Origin: Chrysomallon squamiferum
Taxonomy: Eukaryota > Mollusca > Gastropoda > Neomphalida > Peltospiridae
DNA: 64,000 nt
Direction: 5' to 3'
Assembly: GCA_012295275.1 (NCBI GenBank)
Contig: CM022671.1
Span: 16,893,956 to 16,957,955 of the forward strand
Below, piece after piece: positions 36,761 through 49,788 of this stretch. The notes under the pieces are model-generated. The model was not told the DNA's origin, ran no database searches, and saw only the letters and a list, made by a program, of their open reading frames with translations. Within the stretch, counting starts at the first letter, position 1. Each line of letters starts with the position of its first letter. Both the position numbers and the translations under genes were made by a program.

Positions 36761-37714
36761 TTATTTGGAACTTTTCTGCCCTTCGTTTACCTTCGTTTCG
36801 TAGACCTTGTCTTCCAAATCGCGCGTTTTCTCGACAAACTGATCGCCGTTTGCGTGAGTTCGCTTCTCGTGCACATTTCTTTTGCTTTGACTGAGGAAGA
36901 ACTTTTCCCTTGCGCGTTTCTCCCACCATCCCATCTTCCTTTTCACGTGCGGTTTTCTCAGTTCGGAAATCTCGTCGAGTTCTGGTTGACTGGATTTTTT
37001 AGTTAATTTCGGACTCTCAGAATGATTTGGTTGTGGGTCTTTCTTGTTACTGTTCTCGCTGTTACGTTTTGCGCCATTATTAGCAGTCGTCTGGAGATCG
37101 TCTTCCAGTCCTAACTCGGTCTCGGAATCTTCCTTACTTCTTTTTATATGTGTATGCTTATTATTATGTTTCCCATGTGCTGGATTCATATGTGGAAAAA
37201 CATGTCTTCTGGTCTTTTCATTTTCCCTCTTCGTACGTGATAATTCAGCTTCGTTCTTTCTTTTCACGCGCGATAATTCAGCCTCGTCTCCTCTTTTGCG
37301 CGTGACAATTCAGCTTCGCCTCCTCTTCACACGCGTGACAATTCAGCTTCGTCTCCTCTTTTCACGCGTGACAATTCAGCTTCGTCTCCTTTTTCACGCG
37401 CGACAGTTCAGCTTCACGCGTGACAGTTCAGCTTCGTCTCCTCTTTTACGCGTGATAATTCAGCTTCTTTCCTTTCAAAGGGTTGTGGTGGAATTTCTCT
37501 TTTTACGCGTGATAATTCAGCTTCTTTCGCGTGAACGCGTGAATTCGTCTCTTTTCACGCGCGATAATTCAGCTTCATTAATTCTCTTTACGCGTGATAA
37601 TTCCTTTTCCTGATCTCTCTTGACGCGAGTGAGTTCCAGAAAGGATTCATCTGATCGCTTCTCGCGCTGCAGTTCAGTTTCTAGATTAAGACTGGCTGGA
37701 TGTAAAGGAATGGC
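36761..37714 (-). pseudogene. SRVKR-repeat precursor gene, U2 copy, frameshifted
   Basis: Starts at the same acceptor as the other copies (exon edge 37714, AIPLHPASLN...). It reads normally to INEAELSRVKRDEFTR and then stops at 37517. The repeat zone 37270-37520 has several indels relative to U3 and U4 (for example CTCTTTTGCGCGTGAC without the usual CAC). The second half (37267 to 36761) is open in its own frame and keeps the His-rich and C-terminal parts. Several independent breaks argue for a true pseudogene. Confidence 0.75.
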
Positions 37715-37817
37715 CTGGAAAAAGAAAATAAAACACCCCACCTTTGATTAAAACAGAAACAGAAATAAAAACGAAATAATTATGATCCGCAGAATTTCAA
37801 TGTAAAGAGACAGAGAG

Positions 37818-37851
<34 letters not shown>

Positions 37852-38956
37852 TTTAGAACAAAAAAACTTAAAAATACAAAAAATCATAAATTTAAAAACA
37901 AAATAATAATAAAAAATAACAATAAATAGAATAAGACTTTCAAAATATCGTACGTTACATAACACCCACAGATTGCTAGTCCAAGTATATTCCACAATAA
38001 ATCAGCGTTTTTATTAAGAAAATCTATAACTGCAAAACTGAAATCTCTTTTGTTTTATTCAGTTTACATCATCCACGGTGTAAATCCACAGCATTGCGAT
38101 TGCACATTTTTTTCTTTCTCATAACTGGCTTCATCACTGACTGAATTTCTAAAGTAATATGAATAGTCTCTCTGCAAAATCTTATATAAATCACCGTGAT
38201 CCATTCATTTTCTAATCTGAGTTGGCAGCCTCTCAGGAGAGGACTATTGACGCCTTAAATGAAAGTACGACCACACAAGGAAATGATGAACGACTGTTTC
38301 GTATTCATTATGCTAAATTAAAATTCTTTGTAGAATCAGCTAAATAAGATATGTTGTGCTTGATATATATACCGATTATTCGAATAACTGTACGATAATG
38401 CAGGAATAGTTTGTAGGTGAAAAAAATGCGAAAATAAGGAAGAAATTTGTTGTTTTGTAAAATGCATCCTTTATCGGAATATATTATAGGTGAGGATGAT
38501 GGAACAAAATACAATGTTTGTGATATACGTCCATAAAATAACGTAGCTGGAACACAGTGTGTATGAAAAGAATATTTTTGTATTTCTTTCGCTTTTTATT
38601 CGTGCAAAAACAAACGGAAAAGATTACAGCAACATGAAAGTGTTTCATTATTTCAATTACAAAAACGATTAAAATCAGGACTGAAATCAGGGGTCCATCT
38701 GTCTGTCTAGATTACAACATAAAACAATTAGATGTATTTCTAAATACTTTGAGTTTCAGTAGCAGATTAATGAGAATTATTAGCATTAAAATAATGACAG
38801 ATCAACAGTTAAATACTTTGTCTTTTGATAATTTCAGATAGCTTGAATTTACAATATTAGTAAAGAGAAGAAGACTGAAAGAAATATGTAGACAAAAATG
38901 TAAGTTGTTTATATAGGAAATGATATTTAAAAACGTATTTGTTATTGCTTTTGTTG

Positions 38957-38997
<41 letters not shown>

Positions 38998-39082
38998 TTA
39001 AATTAATTTGAATATTTATTATATATTTATTCTTAATTACTGTATTTATTTTATTAATACTACTACTACTAACACCACCACC

Positions 39083-39124
<42 letters not shown>

Positions 39125-39773
39125 GCTGCTGCTATTGCTGCTGCTGCTACTACTACTACTACTTCTATCGTTTTATTTCTTATTCGTTTCTTAGAATAAT
39201 TATTAATCTATCACGCACGTGTTTGCGTTTTGAAACAGTATCTGGATATCGTTTTAATTTTAAAATTTGTTTTTCTTATTAGTCAATACGTAGATAGATA
39301 CCACGTTGTACTGAACTAGCACCTATAGCATCAGCTTTCCACAGCTTCTGGAAATTTTATTTGAATGCCGAATAAAATTTACAGCATATTTTTGTGATAC
39401 CCACTGTACAAAAATTTAGATATTTATCATTTTAATGTAACAGTATTTATTGATAGATGACAATAATTTTAATATCTTTTTAATAATAATTTTTATTTAT
39501 TTTATTAACTTCAAAAGTTTTTTCTCCAAGCCCACAATAATGTGTTTTCTCCAGCCCCTGGGAAGGTGAATATCAAATATCCTCTCATTGCTAATTAAAA
39601 CAAAATAGAATGACACAAGTGGTTTATGTTTCTCATTGATTATGAGGACTTTAACCAACTGTGTTATATCATCATCAGTTATAAATATGATATTAACTAA
39701 AATATATCTTTCTTTTATCTTGCAAATGAAATGTTATGTGATTTATTTTAACTGTAATCTGTTTTAATTTCAG

Positions 39774-39863
39774 ACTTCCACTGGCCCAGTTCCTTATGTT
39801 GATACTGTTCTTATGACACAGACTGCAGCAAAATATAAATCTCGAAGAATGTCAAGAAGATGA
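39774..39863 (+). pseudogene. NOL9 terminal exon copy in U3
   Basis: A 90-nt copy with intact acceptor and stop; the predicted peptide is identical to the U2 copy (PVPYV, AAKYK). No upstream NOL9 exon is present in the unit. Confidence 0.85.
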
Positions 39864-41100
39864 ATTTTAATAAAAGAATTTCTAATACTTGAAACTGAAG
39901 AAAAAAATAAAAAATAAAACTGAAATAAATAAATAAAGTGAAATGAGTGAAATAAATAAAAATTTAAATTAAGAAAACAATTGTGTTTCTGTAAAAATTA
40001 AAGATTATTTTTTTAATATTTGATATATTGTCCATTTTGTTTTAAATTGTTGAGAAAGAATTCTAAACCTGCAAACAGTTTTAAGCATCTTGTCATTAAA
40101 ATTTTGTATTTTATTGTTTATTTCTTCATTTTTATTTATTACATTTTATTTTTTAAGTTTCTTTTAAATTTAATTTTGAAGATTGTGTGTAAACGTTCTG
40201 GCCTGGTTTATCTTTATGTTTAGAGGATAAAAACTTCTTATTTTCATTTTATTTAGAATTTCAAAAAGATTTACTTCAGGATAAATTTGTGTTTCAAAAA
40301 GAACAAAAGTCTCAATTTTCAAAATTAAAGAGATGACTTTCTTTAGTTCCTTTCGTTGGTAAACATCATCTTGCTACTGCTACTCAGAGAGACTTGCCAG
40401 TATTTCCCGTTTCAAATAATTATTTCAAGAACTGTACGACTCGCATCTATTAATTGTTCATAACTGTATTTTGATACCATTAAACAAATACTCATTATTT
40501 AATAACTTCACCAGGCCATTGCATTTAACAGACAGAACTACACTGACAAACTCTATCTTGTCCATCAGCACATAAACATTCAGCTGCAGTGACGCTCTGG
40601 TCATGCAGGTCACAGATATTACGGCTCGATGGCATTTCCCCAAATTTTCATCTCACTGCTGTTCCTATCAAGAGACAATTGCCTTGATAGGAGGAGAGCA
40701 GTAAACCCATTATTCTCACTAATCAACCCATTAACACTGCACTGAACAGAAAACCCGGGCTTCCGGACTTGTTAGCCAGGGCAGATGTTAATGTCAGATG
40801 AAAGTAAACGGATGATTGTGTTTGTATTAATAATGAAATCGATGAACAGCACTGTTTAGTTTTTGGGTAATGTAACTTTACACAAAACTGCAAAACGCGA
40901 AGTAGTTTATAAAATGTCTGTTGTATCCAGACATTCCTTGTTTATTTTGACATGTAACAATGTAACAATAAAATATTAAAATGTGAAAATACGTTGTTCT
41001 CCGACTCTCGCTGTCACTTTGAACAACAACAACAACAAAAAATAAGAAGTCTTTCTCGTAAAAACACGAAACGTTCGATTCAACAAGTTAGAAAGCGCAT

Positions 41101-42392
41101 TTATTTGGAACTTTTCTGCCCTTCGTTTACCTTCGTTTCGTAGACCTTGTCTTCCAAATCGCGCGTTTTCTCGACAAACTGATCGCCGTTTGCGTGAGTT
41201 CGCTTCTCGTGCACATTTCTTTTGCTTTGACTGAGGAAGAACTTTTCCCTTGCGCGTTTCTCCCACCATCCCATCTTCCTTTTCACGTGCGGTTTTCTCA
41301 GTTCGGAAATCTCGTCGAGTTCTGGTTGACTGGATTTTTTAGTTAATTTCGGACTCTCAGAATGATTTGGTTGTGGGTCTTTCTTGTTACTGTTCTCGCT
41401 GTTTCGTTTTGCTCCATTATTAGCAGTCGTTTGGAGATCGTCTTCCAGTCCTAACTCGGTCTCGGAATCTTCCTTACTTCTTTTTATATGTGTATGCTTA
41501 TTATCATGTTTCCCATGTGCTGGCTTCATATGTGGAAAACCATGTCTTCTGGTCTTTTCATTTTCCCTCTTCGTACGTGATAATTCAGCTTCGTCCTTTC
41601 TTTTCACGCGTGATACTTCAGCCTCGTCTCCTCTCTTCACGCGTGACAATTCAGCTTCGTCTCCCCTTTTCACGCGTGACAATTCAGCTTCGTCTCCTCT
41701 TTTTACGCGCGATAATTCAGTTTCTTTCCTTTCAACGGGTGATGGTGCAATCTCGTCTCTTTTGACGCGTGACAATTCAGCTTCGTCTCCTCTTTTTACG
41801 CGTGATAATTCAGCTTCTTTCCTTTCAACGCGTGATGGTGCAATCTCGTCTCTTTTCACGCGTGACAATTCAGCTTCATTAATTCTCTTTACGCGTGATA
41901 ATTCCTTTTCCTGATCTCTCTTGACGCGAGTGAGTTCCAGAAAGGATTCATCTGATCGCTTCTCGCGCTGCAGTTCAGTCTCTAGATTAAGACTGGCTGG
42001 ATGTAAAGGAATGGCCTGGAAAAATAAAATAAAACACCCCACCTTTGATTAAAACAGAAACAGAAATAAAAACGAAATAATATTTATGATCCGCAGAATT
42101 CATTTACTGTATTGCAATTTCAATGTAAAGAGACAGAGAGAATAATAATAATTAAAAAAAAAACTAGAAAAAAAAAAAAATAATAATAATAATAATAAAT
42201 TTAAAAACAAAAATAATAATAAAAAAATAACAATAAATAAAATAAGACTTTCAAAATATCGTACGTTACATAACACCCACAGATTGCTAGTCCAAGTATA
42301 TTCCACAATAAATCAGCGTTTTTATTAAGAAAAAACTGAAATCTCTTTTGTTTTATTCAATTTACATCATGCACAGTGTAAATCCACAGCAT
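41101..42392 (-). CDS. SRVKR-repeat secreted precursor-like protein, U3 copy (intact)
   Basis: Proposed exons: 42392-42366, 42335-42270 and 42015-41101 (1008 nt, 335 residues). Exon 3 is certain as an open frame; exons 1 and 2 are inferred. Exon 2 encodes a hydrophobic stretch (DLLWNILGLAICGCY) that would join in phase 0 to AIPLHPASLN, giving a signal-peptide-like leader. The mature part has an acidic lead-in, then about ten repeats of the type GDEAELSRVKR or longer variants (DEIAPSRVERKEAELSRVKR). Each ends in RVKR, which fits the RxKR consensus of furin-like convertases. Next come a His-rich segment (HGFPHMKPAHGKHDNKHTH) ending in IKR, a Ser/Asn-rich acidic spacer, and a basic C-terminus with MGWWEKR. 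The stop codon lies within an AATAAA signal. No Gly-Lys-Arg amidation sites are seen. I do not recognise the family; a multi-peptide prohormone is the best guess, another secreted repetitive protein the alternative. Confidence 0.6.
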
Positions 42393-42479
42393 TGCGATTG
42401 CAAATTTTTTTTCTTTCTCTCAACTGGCTTCATCACTGATTGAATTTCTAAAGTAATATGAATAGTCTCTGTGCAAAAT

Positions 42480-42487
42480 CTTATATA
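42480..42487 (-). promoter_or_regulatory. TATA box of the U3 precursor gene
   Basis: TATATAAG on the minus strand with TCATATT (initiator-like) about 30 bases downstream, and the proposed ATG at 42392 about 60 bases after that. It is conserved in all units. Confidence 0.55.
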
Positions 42488-43254
42488 AATCACCGTGATC
42501 CATTCATTTTCTAATCTGAGTTGGCAGCCTCTCGGGAGAGGACTATTGACGCCTTAAATGAAAGTACGACCACACGAGGAAATGATGAATGACTGTTTCG
42601 TATTCATTATGCTAAATTAAAATTCTTTGTAGAATCAGCTAAATAAGATATGTTGTGCTTGATATATATACCGATTATTCGAATAACTGTACGATAATGC
42701 AGGAATAGTTTGTAGGTGAAAAAAATGCGAAAATAAGGAAGAAATTTGTTGTTTTGTAAAATGCATCCTTTATCGGAATATATTATAGGTGAGGATGATG
42801 GAACAAAATACAATGTTTGTGATATACGTCCATAAAATAACGTAGCTGGAATACAGTGTGTATGAAAAGAATATTTTTGTATTTCTTTCGCTTTTTATTC
42901 GTGCAAAAACAAACGGAAAAGATTACAGCAACATGAAAGTGTTTCATTATTTCAATTACAAAAATGATTAAAATCAGGACTGAAATCAGGGGTCCATCTG
43001 TCTGTCTAGATTACAACATAAAACAATTAGATGTATTTCTAAATACTTTGAGTTTCAGTAGCAGATTAATGAGAATTATTAGCATTAAAATAATGACAGA
43101 TCAACAGTTAAATACTTTGTCTTTTGATAATTTCAGATAGCTTGAATTTACAATATTAGTAAAGAGAAGAAGACTGAAAGAAATATGTAGACAAAATGTA
43201 AGTTGTTTATATAGGAAATGATATTTAAAAACGTATTTGTTATTGCTTTTGTTG

Positions 43255-43310
<56 letters not shown>

Positions 43311-43398
43311 TTAAATTAATTTGAATATTTATTATATATTTATTCTTAATTACTGTATTTATTTTATTAATACTACTACTACTAACACCACCACCACC

Positions 43399-43458
<60 letters not shown>

Positions 43459-44098
43459 TTGCTGCTGCTGCTACTACTACTACTACTTCTATCGTTTTAT
43501 TTCTTATTCGTTTCTTAGAATAATTATTAATCTATCACGCACGTGTTTGCGTTTTGAAACAGTATCTGGATATCGTTTTAATTTTAAAATTTGTTTTTCT
43601 TATTAGTCAATACGTAGATAGATACCACGTTGTACTGAACTAGCACCTATAGCATAAGCTTTCCACAGCTTCTGAAAATTTTATTTGAATGCCGAATAAA
43701 ATTTACAGCATATTTTTGTGATACCCACTGTACAAAAATTTAGATATTTATCATTTTAATGTAACAGTATTTATTGATAGATGACAATAATTTTAATATC
43801 TTTTTAATAATAATTTTTATTTATTTTATTAACTTCAAAAGTTTTTTTCTCCAAGCCCACAATAATGTGTTTTCTCCAGCCCCTGGGAAGGTAAATATCA
43901 AATATCCTCTCACTGCTAATTAAAACAAAATAGAATGGCACAAGTGGTTTATGTTTCTCATTGATTATGAGGACTTTAACCAAATGTGTTATATCATCAT
44001 CAGTTATAAATATGATATTAACTAAAATATATCTTTCTTTTATTTTGCAAATGAAATGTTATGTGATTTATTTTAACTATAATCTGTTTTAATTTCAG

Positions 44099-44188
44099 AC
44101 TTCCACTGGCCCAGTTCCTTATGTTGATACTGTTCTTATGACACAGACTGCAGCAAAATATAAATCTCGAAGAATGTCAAGAAGATGA
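44099..44188 (+). pseudogene. NOL9 terminal exon copy in U4
   Basis: A 90-nt copy with intact acceptor and TGA; same predicted peptide as the U2 and U3 copies. The upstream poly-Y tract is intact. Confidence 0.85.
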
Positions 44189-45427
44189 ATTTTAATAAAG
44201 GAATTTCTAATACTTGAAACTGAAGAAAAAAAATAAAAAATAAAACTGAAATAAATAAATAAAGTGAAATGAGTGAAATAAATAAAAATTTAAATTAAGA
44301 AAACAATTGTGTTTCTGTAGAAATTAAAGATTATTTTTTTAATATTTGATATATTGTCCATTTTGTTTTAAATTGTTGAGAAAGAATTCTAAACCTGCAA
44401 ACAGTTTTAAGCATCGTGTCATTAAAATTTTGTATTTTATTGTTTATTTCTTCATTTTTATTTATTACATTTTATTTTTTAAGTTTCTTTTAAATTTAAT
44501 TTTGAAGATTGTGTGTAAACGTTCTGGCCTGGTTCATCTTTATGTTTAGAGGATAAAAACTTCTTATTTCATTTTATTTAGAATTTCAAAAAGATTTACT
44601 TCAGGATAAATTTGTGTTTCAAAAAAAACACAAAAGTCTCAATTTTCAAAATTAAAGAGATGACTTTCTTTAGTTCCTTTCATTGGTAAACAACATCTTG
44701 CTACTGCTACTCAGAGAGACTTGCCAGTATTTCCCGTTTCAAATAATTATTTCAAGAACTGTACGACTCGCATCTATTAATTGTTCATAACTGTATTTTG
44801 ATACCATTAAACAAATACTCATTATTTAATAACTTCACCAGGCCATTGCATTTAACAGACAGAACTACACTGACAAACTCTATCTTGTCCATCAGCACAT
44901 AAACATTCAGCTGCAGTGACGCTCTGGTCATGCAGGTCACAGATATTACGGCTCGATGGCATTTCCCCAAATTTTCATCTCACTGCTGTTCCTATCAAGA
45001 GACAATTGCCTTGATAGGAGGAGAGCAGTAAACCCATTATTCTCACTAATCAACCCATTAACACTGCACTGAACAGAAAACCCGGGCTTCCGGACTTGTT
45101 AGCCAGGGCAGATGTTAATGTCAGATGAAAGTAAACGGATGATTGTGTTTGTATTAATAATGAAATCGATGAACAGCACTGTTTAGTTTTTGGGTAATGT
45201 AACTTTACACAAAACTGCAAAACGCGAAGTAGTTTATAAAATGTCTGTTGTATCCAGACATTCCTTGTTTATTTTGACATGTAACAATGTAACAATAAAA
45301 TATTAAAATGTGAAAATACGTTGTTCTCCGACTCTCGCTGTCACTTTGAACAACAACAACAACAAAAAATAAGAAGTCTTTCTCGTAAAAACACGAAACG
45401 TTCGATTCAACAAGTTAGAAAGCGCAT

Positions 45428-46511
45428 TTATTTGGAACTTTTCTGCCCTTCGTTTACCTTCGTTTCGTAGACCTTGTCTTCCAAATCGCGCGTTTTCTCG
45501 ACAAACTGATCGCCGTTTGCGTGAGTTCGCTTCTCGTGCACATTTCTTTTGCTTTGACTGAGGAAGAACTTTTCCCTTGCGCGTTTCTCCCACCATCCCA
45601 TCTTCCTTTTCACGTGCGGTTTTCTCAGTTCGGAAATCTCGTCGAGTTCTGGTTGACTGGATTTTTTAGTTAATTTCGGACTCTCAGAATGATTTGGTTG
45701 TGGGTCTTTCTTGTTACTGTTCTCGCTGTTACGTTTTGCGCCATTATTAGCAGTCGTCTGGAGATCGTCTTCCAGTCCTAACTCGGTCTCGGAATCTTCC
45801 TTACTTCTTTTTATATGTGTATGCTTATTATCATGTTTCCCATGTGCTGGATTCATATGTGGAAAAACATGTCTTCTGGTCTTTTCATTTTCCCTCTTCG
45901 TACGTGATAATTCAGCTTCGTTCTTTCTTTTCACGCGCGATAATTCAGCCTCGTCTCCTCTTTTCACGCGTGACAATTCAGCTTCGCCTCCTCTTTTCAC
46001 GCGTGACAATTCAGCTTCGTCTCCTCTTTTCACGCGTGACAATTCAGCTTCGTCTCCTCTTTTCACGCGCGACAGTTCAGCTTCGTCTACTCTTTTCACG
46101 CGTGACAGTTCAGCTTCGTCTCCTCTTTTTACGCGTGATAATTCAGCTTCTTTCCTTACAAAGGGTTGTGGTGGAATCTCGTCTCTTTTTACGCGTGATA
46201 ATTCAGCTTCTTTCCTTACAACGCGTGATGGGGCAATCTCGTCTCTTTTCACGCGCGATAATTCAGCTTCATTAATTCTCTTTACGCGTGATAATTCCTT
46301 TTCCTGATCTCTCTTGACGCGAGTGAGTTCCAGAAAGGATTCATCTGATCGCTTCTCGCGCTGCAGTTCAGTTTCTAGATTAAGACTGGCTGGATGTAAA
46401 GGAATGGCCTGGAAAAAGAAAATAAAACACCCCACCTTTGATTAAAACAGAAACAGAAATAAAAACGAAATAATTATGATCCGCAGAATTTCAATGTAAA
46501 GAGACAGAGAG

Positions 46512-46545
<34 letters not shown>

Positions 46546-46775
46546 TTTAGAACAAAAAAACTTAAAAATACAAAAAATCATAAATTTAAAAACAAAATAA
46601 TAATAAAAAATAACAATAAATAGAATAAGACTTTCAAAATATCGTACGTTACATAACACCCACAGATTGCTAGTCCAAGTATATTCCACAATAAATCAGC
46701 GTTTTTATTAAGAAAAAACTGAAATCTCTTTTGTTTTATTCAATTTACATCATGCACAGTGTAAATCCACAGCAT
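45428..46775 (-). CDS. SRVKR-repeat secreted precursor-like protein, U4 copy (intact)
   Basis: Same layout as the U3 copy. Proposed exons are 46775-46749, 46718-46653 and 46408-45428 (1074 nt, 357 residues), with only the last exon directly certain. It has about twelve dibasic-ended repeats, including INEAELSRVKR, VDEAELSRVKR, GGEAELSRVKR, four GDEAELSRVKR and KNEAELSRTKR. Two longer variants carry RVVRKEAELSRVKR and PQPFVRKEAELSRVKR. The His-rich segment reads HVFPHMNPAHGKHDNKHTH, followed by IKR, an acidic spacer and the MGWWEKR basic tail. Compared with U3 the repeat number and order differ while both flanks are nearly identical, as expected for unequal exchange within a 33-bp minisatellite. 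Function unknown; a peptide precursor is inferred from RVKR sites and the leader. Confidence 0.6.
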
Positions 46776-46862
46776 TGCGATTGCAAATTTTTTTTCTTTC
46801 TCTCAACTGGCTTCATCACTGATTGAATTTCTAAAGTAATATGAATAGTCTCTGTGCAAAAT

Positions 46863-46870
46863 CTTATATA
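46863..46870 (-). promoter_or_regulatory. TATA box of the U4 precursor gene
   Basis: TATATAAG on the minus strand at the same distance from the leader exon as in U3, with the same TCATATT initiator-like match about 30 bases downstream. Confidence 0.55.
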
Positions 46871-47634
46871 AATCACCGTGATCCATTCATTTTCTAATCT
46901 GAGTTGGCAGCCTCTCGGGAGAGGACTATTGACGCCTTAAATGAAAGTACGACCACACGAGGAAATGATGAATGACTGTTTCGTATTCATTATGCTAAAT
47001 TAAAATTCTTTGTAGAATCAGCTAAATAAGATATGTTGTGCTTGATATATATACCGATTATTCGAATAACTGTACGATAATGCAGGAATAGTTTGTAGGT
47101 GAAAAAAATGCGAAAATAAGGAAGAAATTTGTTGTTTTGTGAAATGCATCCTTTATCGGAATATATTATAGGTGAGGATGATGGAACAAAATACACTGTT
47201 TGTGATATACGTCCATAAAATAACGTAGCTGGAATACAGTGTGTATGAAAAGAATATTTTAATTTTTTCGCTTTTATTCGTGCAAAAACAAACGGAAAAA
47301 GATTACAGCAACATGAAAATGTTTCATTATTTCAATTACAAAAATGATTAAAATCAGGACTGAAATCAGGGGTCCATCTGTCTGTCTAGATTACAACATA
47401 AAACAATTAGATGTATTTCTAAATACTCTGAGTTTCAGTAACAGATTAATGAGAATTATTAGCATTAAAATAATGACAGATCAACAGTTAAATACTTTGT
47501 CTTTTGATAATTTCAGATAGCTTGAATTTACAATATTAGTAAAGAGAAGAAGACTGAAAGAAATATGTAGACAAAATGTAAGTTGTTTATATAGGAAATG
47601 ATATTTAAAAACGTATTTGTTATTGCTTTTGTTG

Positions 47635-47684
<50 letters not shown>

Positions 47685-47772
47685 TTAAATTAATTTGAAT
47701 ATTTATTATATATTTATTCTTAATTACTGTATTTATTTTATTAATACTACTACTACTAACACCACCACCACC

Positions 47773-47811
<39 letters not shown>

Positions 47812-48460
47812 GCTGCTGCTATTGCTGCTGCTGCTACTACTACTACTACTTCTATCGTTTTATTTCTTATTCGTTTCTTAGAATAATTATTAATCTATCA
47901 CGCACGTGTTTGCGTTTTGAAACAGTATCTGGATATCGTTTTAATTTTAAAATTTGTTTTTCTTATTAGTCAATACGTAGATAGATACCACGTTGTACTG
48001 AACTAGCACCTATAGCATAAGCTTTCCACAGCTTCTGAAAATTTTATTTGAATGCCGAATAAAATTTACAGCATATTTTTGTGATACCCACTGTACAAAA
48101 ATTTAGATATTTATCATTTTAATGTAACAGTATTTATTGATAGATGACAATAATTTTAATATCTTTTTAATAATAATTTTTATTTATTTTATTAACTTCA
48201 AAAGTTTTTTCTCCAAGCCCACAATAATGTGTTTTCTCCAGCCCCTGGGAAGGTAAATATCAAATATCCTCTCACTGCTAATTAAAACAAAATAGAATGG
48301 CACAAGTGGTTTATGTTTCTCATTGATTATGAGGACTTTAACCAAATGTGTTATATCATCATCAGTTATAAATATGATATTAACTAAAATATATCTTTCT
48401 TTTATTTTGCAAATGAAATGTTATGTGATTTATTTTAACTATAATCTGTTTTAATTTCAG

Positions 48461-48550
48461 ACTTCCACTGGCCCAGTTCCTTATGTTGATACTGTTCTTA
48501 TGACACAGACTGCAGCAAAATATAAATCTCGAAGAATGTCAAGAAGATGA
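48461..48550 (+). pseudogene. NOL9 terminal exon copy in U5
   Basis: A 90-nt copy with intact acceptor and TGA, predicted peptide the same as in U2-U4. It lies about 17.4 kb downstream of the native terminal exon. Confidence 0.85.
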
Positions 48551-49788
48551 ATTTTAATAAAGGAATTTCTAATACTTGAAACTGAAGAAAAAAAATAAAA
48601 AATAAAACTGAAATAAATAAATAAAGTGAAATGAGTGAAATAAATAAAAATTTAAATTAAGAAAACAATTGTGTTTCTGTAGAAATTAAAGATTATTTTT
48701 TTAATATTTGATATATTGTCCATTTTGTTTTAAATTGTTGAGAAAGAATTCTAAACCTGCAAACAGTTTTAAGCATCGTGTCATTAAAATTTTGTATTTT
48801 ATTGTTTATTTCTTCATTTTTATTTATTACATTTTATTTTTTAAGTTTCTTTTAAATTTAATTTTGAAGATTGTGTGTAAACGTTCTGGCCTGGTTCATC
48901 TTTATGTTTAGAGGATAAAAACTTCTTATTTCATTTTATTTAGAATTTCAAAAAGATTTACTTCAGGATAAATTTGTGTTTCAAAAAAAACAAAAGTCTC
49001 AATTTTCAAAATTAAAGAGATGACTTTCTTTAGTTCCTTTCATTGGTAAACAACATCTTGCTACTGCTACTCAGAGAGACTTGCCAGTATTTCCCGTTTC
49101 AAATAATTATTTCAAGAACTGTACGACTCGCATCTATTAATTGTTCATAACTGTATTTTGATACCATTAAACAAATACTCATTATTTAATAACTTCCACC
49201 GGGTCATTGTATTTAACAGACAGAACTACACTGACAAACTCTATCTTGTCCATCAGCACATAAACATTCAGCTGCAGTGACGCTCTGGTCATGCAGGTCA
49301 CAGATATTACGGCTCGATGGCATTTCCCCAAATTTTCATCTCACTGCTGTTCCTATCAAGAGACAATTGCCTTGATAGGAGGAGACCAGTAAACCCATTA
49401 TTCTCACTAACCAACCTATTAACACCGCACTGAACAGAAAATCCGGGCTTCCGGACTGGTTAGCCAGGGCAGATGTTAATGTCAGATGAAAGTAAACGGA
49501 TGATTGTGTTTGTATTAATAATGAAATCGATGAATAGCACTGTTTAGTTTTTGGGTAATGTAACTTTACACAAAACTGCAAAACGCGAAGTAATTTATAA
49601 AATGTCTGTTGTATCCAGACATTCCTTGTTTATTTTGACATGTAACAATGTAACAATAAAATATTAAAATGTGCAAACACGTTGTTCTCCGACTCTCGCT
49701 GTCACTTTGAACAACAACAACAACAAAAAATAAGAAGTCTTTCTCGTAAAAACACGAAACGTTCGATTCAACCAGTTAGAAAGCGCAT

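Larger units (their letters stand above)
35013..39348. repeat. Array unit U2 (4.34 kb)
   Basis: Second head-to-tail copy. It carries a NOL9 terminal exon copy (35435-35524), a frameshifted precursor exon (36761-37714) and the TATA region. Near the leader it has the TCTATAACTGCAAA segment shared with U1 only. Near 37820-37880 it has an AAT-repeat and TTTAGAACAAAAAAACTT pattern shared with U4, not with U1 or U3. Confidence 0.95.
39349..43672. repeat. Array unit U3 (4.32 kb)
   Basis: Third copy. It contains a NOL9 terminal exon copy (39774-39863) and an intact precursor gene (41101-42392). At 42140-42190 it shares the AATTAAAAAAAAAACTAG pattern with U1, while its leader region lacks the 14-bp segment found in U1 and U2. 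It is thus a mosaic of types. Confidence 0.95.
43673..48035. repeat. Array unit U4 (4.36 kb)
   Basis: Fourth copy, the longest. It has a NOL9 terminal exon copy (44099-44188) and an intact precursor gene (45428-46775). The block at 46511-46580 is like U2, while the leader region and the part after about 46700 match U3. This is further evidence of exchange among units. Confidence 0.95.

Noticed and set aside
43321-43518. Poly-Thr/poly-Ala frames in each unit
   Set aside because: Come from the compound trinucleotide block that varies in length between units.
45711-46307. Plus-strand frames rich in FTRDNSASSPL repeats (also in the other units)
   Set aside because: These are the antisense of the SRVKR minisatellite, open because the 33-bp unit has no stop in that frame. 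The minus strand has the splice acceptor, RVKR sites and TATA box.
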